A DNA stretch of 5,724 nucleotides from Thermoplasmata archaeon (GTDB lineage: Archaea; Thermoplasmatota; E2; UBA202; JdFR-43), in contig JAGGYX010000157.1 of NCBI GenBank assembly GCA_021162305.1, positions 1 to 5,724 on the forward strand, written 5' to 3'. The notes under the pieces were generated by a model that had not been told where the DNA came from, made no database searches, and saw only the letters and a list, made by a program, of their open reading frames with translations. Below, piece by piece: positions 1 to 4,802 of the stretch (within the stretch, counting starts at the first letter, position 1; every line of letters begins with the position of its first letter). Made by a program: the position numbers and the translations under genes.

Positions 1-8
1 ATATAGGA

Positions 9-1757
9 ATGAGTGAAAAAGGAATGGATGAAAAAGATAAAAATAACATGAAGGAAAATGGAATGCAACATTTCAATGACTTCCGTCATTCTTTATTTTC
101 AAATTTTATTCATCGAATATTCCTAAAAATAAAAAATTATTCTCCTGTCGCTATTCTCGATGGTAGCTATGAAGGAAGAATAGGAGAACCCATAACCTTT
201 GATGCCTCAGCAAGTTACGATCCGAATGGAGACAAATTGTATTACAGATGGGACTTTGATAATGATAGAACTTATGATACAGAGTGGTTAAGAAGTGCAA
301 AGATAAAGCATGTTTATTATGATGTGTATGAAGGCTATGTTGGATTGCGGGTAAAGGATGAAGGAGGAGCTACAGATGAATGTATAGCAAAAGTCATAAT
401 CAAAAATGCGGTAACATCTCCTATAACTGGGGAAGTTGACCAGAGCCAGGAAAAGGCTGATGGATATGTTAAGATATACGGTGGTAAAAAGTATGCCCAG
501 AGTTTCAAGCCGAGTATGCTTGGATTTGAAGGCTTTGATATTCTCATCGAAAGGAAAGGAATAGCAAGCTATGAAAGCAATAGTAGAATGGGAAATGCTC
601 TACATAGGATAGGAAAAATACTCTCCAGATTCTTTGGGATAGGGAAGGGATCAATAGTATCAGCTCTTACAACAAGAATAAAAACATCAAAATCCTCAAG
701 CAATGCAGGAGTAACGAGTTTCTTTGTCGGAGACCTAGTGGTAGGGCTTTACAGCGACTTGAGCTACAGTGGAAAGATAGTAGAAAAGGTATTCTCACCT
801 CAAGATGTAAGCAGATCGAGAAGCTGGATACATATTGATTTTGAAACCGAGCTTGATCCAAGAGAGACCTATTATATAGTCGTATATCAAACTGGAGGGA
901 GTGAATGGCAGTATTACAAGTGGTATTATGGTAGCGGAGATCCCTATGATAGAGGAAGCAGTTACAATTACGAAGGAGGATGGAACGAAGATACAAGCAA
1001 AGACTTCTGCTTCAAAACATATGGGCACAAAACAGGAGATGAACCTGATGGCATCGAAGAAAGATGGGCTGTGATATTTGGTTGTGTAGATACATTTATG
1101 GGGACAAGCTATTGCGCTGATGCCGATGCATATGACTTGAGAGAGACCCTCGTGAGTCATGGATGGGATCCGAGTCATATCAAAGTTGTGATATCTCCAA
1201 CATTCAATGATGTAAAAAATGCGATGGAGTGGTTAGCGAGTGTTGATGACATGGATGATATTGATCTTGCAGCATGGTCAGGTCATGGAGGAAAGTATGG
1301 TTTTGCTGTCAAGGATTGTGGAGTTGATTATCGTCACCATATGGGTCCATGGCTTGATAACTGTGGAGCTAAAGGGATGTTTATAATAGTTGATACGTGT
1401 GGTTCTGGTGGAGCGATACAGTTCCTTGCGAAGCAGGGAAGGGTGATAATGACTTCTTGTGCTGAGGATGAATCATCATGGGCACCATCCTTGCTTAGAA
1501 ATTCCATATTCTTTTATTTCCTAACAGAACCGCATAATGATAAATACCCAAGAGATGGAAAACCAGATGGTGCATTAAACCAGAAATCAATGGACAAGAA
1601 CAACAACGGCTGGGTATCTGCAGAAGAAGCATATCAGTATGTCTGTGAAAGCACTTCGGAATTTATAAAGAAACACGGGGACTACGAGAAATATCCACAA
1701 CATCCGCAACTTTACGATGGATATGCTGGTGAGCTTGATGTGACAAAGTTTGACTAA
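9..1757 (+). CDS. PKD domain protein with caspase-like (clan CD) cysteine protease domain and EF-hand loop
   Basis: Probable cysteine endopeptidase of clan CD (caspase/legumain/gingipain fold). Seen in order: a charged N-terminus (1-44) with no clear signal peptide; one PKD beta-sandwich (about 45-132, with the typical YRWDFDND core); a second beta-sandwich resembling domains in archaeal exoproteins (about 145-340); and the protease domain (about 350-582). The catalytic pair is His426 in SGHGG and Cys464 in DTCGSGG, 38 residues apart and each following a hydrophobic strand, as the fold requires. Residues 529-540 (DKNNNGWVSAEE) match a 12-residue EF-hand calcium loop, so calcium dependence is inferred. 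Residues about 185-238 look like an insertion in the second sandwich. The frame has no stop in the 8 bases before the first ATG, so the real start may lie left of the window; Met6, Met14 and Met19 are alternatives. Protease assignment is fairly firm; substrate and location are unknown. Confidence 0.85.
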   Translation: MSEKGMDEKDKNNMKENGMQHFNDFRHSLFSNFIHRIFLKIKNYSPVAILDGSYEGRIGEPITFDASASYDPNGDKLYYRWDFDNDRTYDTEWLRSAKIKHVYYDVYEGYVGLRVKDEGGATDECIAKVIIKNAVTSPITGEVDQSQEKADGYVKIYGGKKYAQSFKPSMLGFEGFDILIERKGIASYESNSRMGNALHRIGKILSRFFGIGKGSIVSALTTRIKTSKSSSNAGVTSFFVGDLVVGLYSDLSYSGKIVEKVFSPQDVSRSRSWIHIDFETELDPRETYYIVVYQTGGSEWQYYKWYYGSGDPYDRGSSYNYEGGWNEDTSKDFCFKTYGHKTGDEPDGIEERWAVIFGCVDTFMGTSYCADADAYDLRETLVSHGWDPSHIKVVISPTFNDVKNAMEWLASVDDMDDIDLAAWSGHGGKYGFAVKDCGVDYRHHMGPWLDNCGAKGMFIIVDTCGSGGAIQFLAKQGRVIMTSCAEDESSWAPSLLRNSIFFYFLTEPHNDKYPRDGKPDGALNQKSMDKNNNGWVSAEEAYQYVCESTSEFIKKHGDYEKYPQHPQLYDGYAGELDVTKFD

Positions 1758-1779
1758 AATCTTGTTCATTTTCTTTTCC
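1758..1779 (+). terminator. T-rich tract after the protease gene
   Basis: A pyrimidine/T-rich run begins directly after the protease stop codon, with several clusters of three or four T and no hairpin. Archaeal RNA polymerase often terminates at such U-rich tracts, and the next gene has its own TATA box just downstream. Assignment is by position and composition only. Confidence 0.35.
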
Positions 1780-1800
1780 ATGCATTATGCATATAAATGC
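1780..1800 (+). promoter_or_regulatory. TATA-box promoter of the ferredoxin-panE operon with ATGCAT repeats
   Basis: A TATA box (ATATAAA, 1791-1797) is centred 23 nt before the ATG at 1817, the spacing expected for a leaderless transcript. It is flanked by two copies of the palindromic hexamer ATGCAT (1780-1785 and 1787-1792) and followed by ATGC, so the box sits in a small set of inverted repeats that could be an operator. The box lies downstream of the earlier in-frame ATG at 1787, which argues against that codon as the start. Confidence 0.6.
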
Positions 1801-1816
1801 TGTCTCATTTTCAATT

Positions 1817-1993
1817 ATGCCTGTCATTGTTGATCAGGAATGCTGCATTGGATGCGGTGATTGCATTGATGAATGTCCTGTTGGAGCAATCTCGCTTAAT
1901 GATGTTGCAATAATAGATGAGCAGCTTTGTATAGATTGTGGAGAATGCATAGATGTTTGCCCTGAAGCCTGTATAGACTGGGAGGAAGAATGA
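1817..1993 (+). CDS. 2x[4Fe-4S] ferredoxin, 58 residues
   Basis: Small bacterial-type ferredoxin, a soluble one-electron carrier for oxidoreductases such as 2-oxoacid:ferredoxin oxidoreductases or hydrogenases. Two complete cluster motifs are visible: C10-x2-C13-x2-C16-x3-C20-P and C38-x2-C41-x2-C44-x3-C48-P; in this fold the last Cys of each motif ligates the other cluster. Cys9 and Cys52 are extra. The length is normal for the family and the protein is very acidic, ending WEEE. An ATG at 1787 would add ten residues, but it lies upstream of the TATA box; starting at 1817 gives the usual short N-terminus (MPVIVDQE) and no 5' leader. The stop overlaps the panE start (ATGA), so the two are co-transcribed. 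A partner enzyme cannot be named from the sequence. Confidence 0.93.
   Translation: MPVIVDQECCIGCGDCIDECPVGAISLNDVAIIDEQLCIDCGECIDVCPEACIDWEEE
1980..1985 (+). promoter_or_regulatory. Shine-Dalgarno site of panE inside the ferredoxin gene
   Basis: GGGAGG lies four bases before the panE ATG at 1990, within the last codons of the ferredoxin. It is the only strong ribosome-binding site seen before a start codon in the window. It supports the 1990 start and fits the archaeal pattern of leaderless first genes and Shine-Dalgarno-led internal operon genes. Confidence 0.75.
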
Positions 1994-2910
1994 AGTTCAT
2001 TATTTATGGAGCAGGCGCCCTCGGCTCCCTTTTCGCCGCCCTGCTTTCCAGAAAGCATGATGTTCTTATTGTAGGGAGGGAAAAGCATATTGAAGCTATA
2101 GAAAAGAATGGGCTGATTGTGGAAGGCATTACAAGCGGCGTATTTCATCCAGAAACGAGATGGGATGGAAGCCAATATGATTTAATAATCCTGACCACAA
2201 AAGCATATGATACGAGCCAAGCTACTAAGGAAGCGAGGAAAAAATTTGGAGAAATACCTTTCTTAAGTTTGCAGAATGGATTGAAAAATGAAGAGAAAAT
2301 CGCAAAAATTGCTGGAGAAAAAAATGTAATTGGTGGAATAACAAATCATGGAGTCACTTTTCTCGAGTATGGAAGAATAAAACATGCTGGATATGGTGAA
2401 ACAGTTATAGGAGAAATGGATGGAAGGGTTAGCGATAGAATAAGAAAAATAGCAAAAGCATTCAATGAAGCAGGAATAAAGACGATGGTAAGCGAAAAAA
2501 TAAAGGAAGAGATATGGAGAAAAGCCATAATAAATTCAGCCATAAATGGTTTAACGAGCATATTAAAATGCAAAAATGGAGAGTTGATAAAATATAAAAA
2601 TCTGGTAAAGGAAATATGCGATGAAGGAAGCATGGTAGCAAGAAAAGAAGGATTTACCATAGAAAATGCTTTTGAAAAAACCATGGAAGTAATTGAAAGA
2701 ACTGCTGATAACTATTCTTCAATGTTGCAGGACATAATGAAAGGAAAAAAAACAGAAGTTGAGGAAATAAATGGCGAGATAGCAAAAGTTGCAAATAAAC
2801 ATGGAATTAAAGCCTGCTATAATATCGTTTTAACAAAAATGATTAAAGAAATGGAAAATGTTGGCACCCAGGTTGGCCTGCTGGTCATCAAATCCCGCAG
2901 GGGCCCATAG
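1990..2910 (+). CDS. panE: 2-dehydropantoate 2-reductase (ketopantoate reductase, ApbA/PanE family)
   Basis: Cytoplasmic NAD(P)H-dependent reduction of 2-dehydropantoate to pantoate, in the pantothenate/coenzyme A pathway. The N-terminal Rossmann domain (about 1-165) opens with the dinucleotide motif G7-A-G9-A-L-G12 and contains the family segments LTTKAYDT (Lys71) and LQNG (94-97). The C-terminal helical domain has WRKAIINSAIN with the expected catalytic Lys178 and Asn182/Asn186, then SSMLQDI (243-249) and TEVEEING with Glu256, matching the substrate-binding Ser/Asp/Glu region of the E. coli enzyme. The family normally ends near residue 290 (MIKEMEN). Here a 16-residue tail continues to residue 306, encoded by unusually GC-rich DNA that coincides with the antisense RNA candidate, so it is probably read-through sequence and not a functional domain. 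Second gene of an operon with the ferredoxin. Members of this superfamily can reduce other 2-oxo acids, so substrate is by family. Confidence 0.9.
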   Translation: MKFIIYGAGALGSLFAALLSRKHDVLIVGREKHIEAIEKNGLIVEGITSGVFHPETRWDGSQYDLIILTTKAYDTSQATKEARKKFGEIPFLSLQNGLKNEEKIAKIAGEKNVIGGITNHGVTFLEYGRIKHAGYGETVIGEMDGRVSDRIRKIAKAFNEAGIKTMVSEKIKEEIWRKAIINSAINGLTSILKCKNGELIKYKNLVKEICDEGSMVARKEGFTIENAFEKTMEVIERTADNYSSMLQDIMKGKKTEVEEINGEIAKVANKHGIKACYNIVLTKMIKEMENVGTQVGLLVIKSRRGP

Positions 2911-2971
2911 GCGCCATATAGCCCCACGCTTGCTCCCCTAATCATTTTTCATAGGGGTCTTCGAATGGGGC
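2856..2971 (-). ncRNA. candidate two-hairpin H/ACA-type guide RNA
   Basis: A GC-rich island in AT-rich DNA folds, read on the minus strand, into two hairpins of the same plan. Hairpin A: lower stem 2966-2971/2921-2926 (6 bp), 8+8 nt internal loop, upper stem 2952-2957/2935-2940 (6 bp), and an apical loop TGAAAAATGAT that can form a U-U pair plus tandem sheared G-A pairs, the kink-loop bound by L7Ae. Hairpin B: lower stem 2910-2916/2862-2868 (7 bp), 8+8 nt internal loop, upper stem 2897-2901/2877-2881 (5 bp, plus two G-C pairs above a bulge). ACA (2861-2859) follows hairpin B directly, 15 nt from its upper stem; the hinge TATA (2920-2917) gives an ATA 15 nt from the upper stem of A. Known archaeal H/ACA guides place ANA about 14-16 nt from the pocket. 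One lower-stem pair is G-U on this strand but A-C on the other. T-rich DNA follows. Targets not identified; no covariation evidence. Confidence 0.6.
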
Positions 2972-2990
2972 ATTTAAATAATGTTTTTGG

Positions 2991-2998
2991 AATATAAA
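2991..2998 (-). promoter_or_regulatory. TATA box for the minus-strand RNA candidate
   Basis: On the minus strand this reads TTTATATT, close to the archaeal TTTAWATA box. Its centre is about 24 nt from position 2971, the first base of hairpin A, the same spacing as between the TATA boxes and leaderless starts of the protein genes here. A second A/T box (TTTAAATA, 2973-2980) lies too close to the hairpin to set that end. Confidence 0.5.
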
Positions 2999-3030
2999 AA
3001 TTTTTGTTGACTGGAAACATATTTTCACAA

Positions 3031-3040
3031 TATTTAAAAA
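3031..3040 (+). promoter_or_regulatory. TATA-box promoter of the SatP-like transporter gene
   Basis: TATTTAAAAA is centred about 24-25 nt before the ATG at 3060, predicting a leaderless message that begins at or next to that codon. The earlier in-frame ATG at 3051 is only about 15 nt from the box and would lie upstream of the predicted transcript start. Confidence 0.6.
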
Positions 3041-3059
3041 TACAATCTCTATGCTTTTC

Positions 3060-3587
3060 ATGAAGTTGAATGCATCTTATCTCGGATTGGCAGCATTTGC
3101 TTTAACAACTTTTGTTTTATCGATGGCAAACATTGGAGTAATTGATGGTGGAATCGTTGTTTCCCTAGCTTTCTTTTATGGAGGAATGGCTCAGTTTGCG
3201 GCAGGTATGTTATCATTTAAAGCAGATGATAACTTTGGAGGAACTGCATTTTCTTCATATGGAGCTTTTTGGCTATCATTTGGATTGATGGAATTGTTAA
3301 AAATGCTTGATATCTATGAGCCAAGCAATAGCGAGATTGCCGTCATGCTTATTGCATGGGGAATATTCACCTTCTATATGTGGATTCCTTCCATAAAAAT
3401 AGGAAAAGCGTTATCTCTTGTTTTCCTAACCTTATGGCTGACTTTCTTCATACTTGGTTTATCCTTCCTTTATGGATATGGCACAAAAGCAGGGGGATAT
3501 GTTGGCATGATATGTGCATTGCTTGCATGGTATGTTTCATTTGCTGGAATAACTGGCGAGATTTATCAGAAAAAGCTGCTTCTATGA
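3060..3587 (+). CDS. satP: SatP/YaaH (GPR1/FUN34 family) acetate/succinate transporter
   Basis: Integral membrane protein of the AceTr (GPR1/FUN34/YaaH) family, whose members move acetate or succinate across the cytoplasmic membrane. Six hydrophobic segments fill the 175 residues, the usual size. Family landmarks seen: GLAAFALTTFVLS in helix 1, FYGGMAQFAAGM in helix 2, the FGGTAFSSYGAFWLSFG signature after it, and ALLAWYVSFAG in helix 6. The classical N-terminal NPAPLGL motif is altered to NASYLGL, losing both prolines. I chose 3060 over 3051 because of TATA spacing. The gene has its own promoter, and its last 22 bases overlap the convergent thioredoxin gene. In a peptide- or sugar-fermenting archaeon it could export acetate as well as import it, but direction and substrate are inference. 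Confidence 0.9.
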   Translation: MKLNASYLGLAAFALTTFVLSMANIGVIDGGIVVSLAFFYGGMAQFAAGMLSFKADDNFGGTAFSSYGAFWLSFGLMELLKMLDIYEPSNSEIAVMLIAWGIFTFYMWIPSIKIGKALSLVFLTLWLTFFILGLSFLYGYGTKAGGYVGMICALLAWYVSFAGITGEIYQKKLLL

Positions 3588-3889
3588 ACTTCCTCTATTT
3601 CATACCTTATATCTTCTTTTGTTCTTGAGCCAATTATTCTTTTTGCTGGCTCACCATTAAAAAATATGATTATTGTTGGAAGGCTAAGAACGTTATAACT
3701 TCTCGCAATATCAAGATTTTCATCTGTGTTCAGCTTTCCGAAAGCAATGCCTTCCATCTCTTTCTCCAGCTCCTCCAAAATTTTTTCAATGGTAAAGCAT
3801 GGTTTGCACCATGTTGCCCAGAAGTCAACGACGGCAATTCTATTTCTTTTTATAAAATCGTTGAAACTGTTACCATTCAACTCCTCCAT
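3566..3889 (-). CDS. thioredoxin with CKPC active site
   Basis: Thiol-disulfide oxidoreductase of the cytoplasm. The 107-residue length and the order of motifs are those of a single-domain thioredoxin: VVDFWATWCKPC (19-31) with redox Cys28 and Cys31, then the conserved acidic NTDEN (54-58), the cis-proline Pro71 in SLPT, and the FFNGEP turn (76-81). The dipeptide between the cysteines is Lys-Pro in place of the usual Gly-Pro, which may change redox potential or partner choice. The reading frame continues far upstream, but that extension is antisense to the DUF89 gene; the start at 3889 (MEELNG) gives the family N-terminus and lies about 22 nt from a TATA element, so the message is probably leaderless. 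It is divergent from DUF89 and overlaps the transporter gene at its 3' end. No thioredoxin reductase is in the window. Confidence 0.93.
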   Translation of the reverse strand: MEELNGNSFNDFIKRNRIAVVDFWATWCKPCFTIEKILEELEKEMEGIAFGKLNTDENLDIARSYNVLSLPTIIIFFNGEPAKRIIGSRTKEDIRYEIEEVHRSSFF

Positions 3890-3907
3890 ACTGGTATAGC
3901 ATATACC

Positions 3908-3917
3908 TATAAATATT
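3908..3917. promoter_or_regulatory. shared bidirectional TATA element between thioredoxin and DUF89 genes
   Basis: TATAAATATT sits in the 46-bp gap between divergent starts and reads AATATTTATA on the other strand, so it resembles a TATA box both ways. The core TATAAATA (3908-3915) is centred about 24 nt from the DUF89 ATG (3936) and about 22 nt from the thioredoxin ATG (3889). Neither start has a Shine-Dalgarno site, which fits two leaderless messages from one element. Confidence 0.6.
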
Positions 3918-3935
3918 GATATGCAATAAGCTATC

Positions 3936-4802
3936 ATGAAAATGAAACCTCGCTGTGTTCCATGCATTCTGAATCGCGTTGTGTATGAAAGCGAACTGGT
4001 TTTAAAAGACCATAAAAAAATGGAAGAAGTCATGAAAAACGTTGTTAAAAAAATACAAGAGCTATATGGAAGCAATTTAAGCTCAGCTGAGATAGCAACC
4101 CAGATACATGGATTAGCATATGAGCTAATAGGAAGTAAAGACCCGTATAAAGAATTAAAGGAGAAAAGCACTGAAATTGCAATGAAATTGATTCCAAGGG
4201 CAGAGAAATTCATAGAAGGCAGCAAAAATCGGCTGGAGGCGGCGATGCTCGTCGCCATAGCAGGAAATTCCATTGACTTTGGAATATCTGGAAGTGCAAG
4301 CAGCCCCGAAGATTTAGAAAGAAAATTTGATGAATTAATAAAGCAGGGATTGTATCACAATGATTTCAGAAAAATGGAGAAATATTTGAATGGCAGGATA
4401 ATATACTTCACCGATAATTGCGGGGAAATTGTTTTTGATAAGCTTGTTTGCAGGGAGTTAAGAAATATTGCCAGCTATATAACTCTCGTTCCAAAAAAAT
4501 ATCCGATATTGACCGATGCCACATACGAGGATGTAAAAAAACTTGGTTTTGATGAGGTTGTAGATGAAATAATATCAACAGGCGGTTATGCAGTTGGCAT
4601 TGACTTTAAATCAATGCCAGAGAAATTGAGAGATAGAATAGCAGAGGCAGACATCATAATATCAAAAGGAATGGCAAATTATGAAGCATTTTCTGAAACA
4701 AATTATAAGCCTATTGCTCATCTGCTTCGTGTGAAATGCAAAAGCATTGGCGAGGATATGGATTTACCAGTAAATATAAATGCAATAAAATTATATGAAT
4801 AA
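3936..4802 (+). CDS. DUF89/ARMT1-like metal-dependent damage-control phosphatase (COG1578 type)
   Basis: Stand-alone DUF89 protein of normal archaeal length (288 residues). Characterised relatives are divalent-metal phosphatases that remove phosphate from damaged or stray sugar-phosphates and related metabolites; the DUF89 domain fused to eukaryotic PANK4 acts on 4'-phosphopantetheine. Visible motifs: N-terminal CVPC (Cys7, Cys10) typical of the archaeal/bacterial subfamily; GNSIDFG (110-116); the metal-binding FTDNCGE with Asp160 and Asn161; TDAT with Asp194, the likely third ligand; and ISKGMANYE (242-250), the conserved lysine/glycine phosphate region. The start at 3936 is set by the TATA element 24 nt upstream and the family N-terminus (MKMKPRCVPC). 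It is divergent from thioredoxin and its last 12 bases overlap a convergent small gene. The physiological substrate is unknown. Confidence 0.88.
   Translation: MKMKPRCVPCILNRVVYESELVLKDHKKMEEVMKNVVKKIQELYGSNLSSAEIATQIHGLAYELIGSKDPYKELKEKSTEIAMKLIPRAEKFIEGSKNRLEAAMLVAIAGNSIDFGISGSASSPEDLERKFDELIKQGLYHNDFRKMEKYLNGRIIYFTDNCGEIVFDKLVCRELRNIASYITLVPKKYPILTDATYEDVKKLGFDEVVDEIISTGGYAVGIDFKSMPEKLRDRIAEADIIISKGMANYEAFSETNYKPIAHLLRVKCKSIGEDMDLPVNINAIKLYE

Noticed and set aside
75..90. Perfect 6-bp hairpin with 4-nt loop (AATGAC/GTCATT) followed by T-rich DNA
   Set aside because: Resembles a terminator but lies inside the first codons of the protease gene, with no alternative ATG downstream until codon 169; probably chance.
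1834..2175. Minus-strand frame opposite ferredoxin and panE
   Set aside because: Antisense shadow: its periodic Ser/His/Gln pattern is the reverse complement of the ferredoxin cysteine codons.
2881..2892. C-box-like TGATGA on the minus strand (C/D guide RNA)
   Set aside because: No D box (CTGA) at suitable spacing and no C'/D' pair; the motif lies in the apical loop of hairpin B.
2862..2907. tRNA-like 3' end (TCAAATCCCGC followed by GGGGCCCA) on the plus strand
   Set aside because: The apparent T-loop has two extra bases, no matching 5' acceptor, D or anticodon arm is present, and the H/ACA-type fold on the minus strand explains the same bases better.
3356..3628. A 90-codon plus-strand frame overlapping the transporter
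   Set aside because: It is an out-of-frame shadow of the SatP-like gene and thioredoxin 3' end; composition is not protein-like and there is no start signal.
3890..4273. Long N-terminal extension of the thioredoxin frame
   Set aside because: It is antisense to the well-supported DUF89 gene, has no family resemblance, and the thioredoxin has a proper start at 3889 with a TATA element at leaderless spacing.
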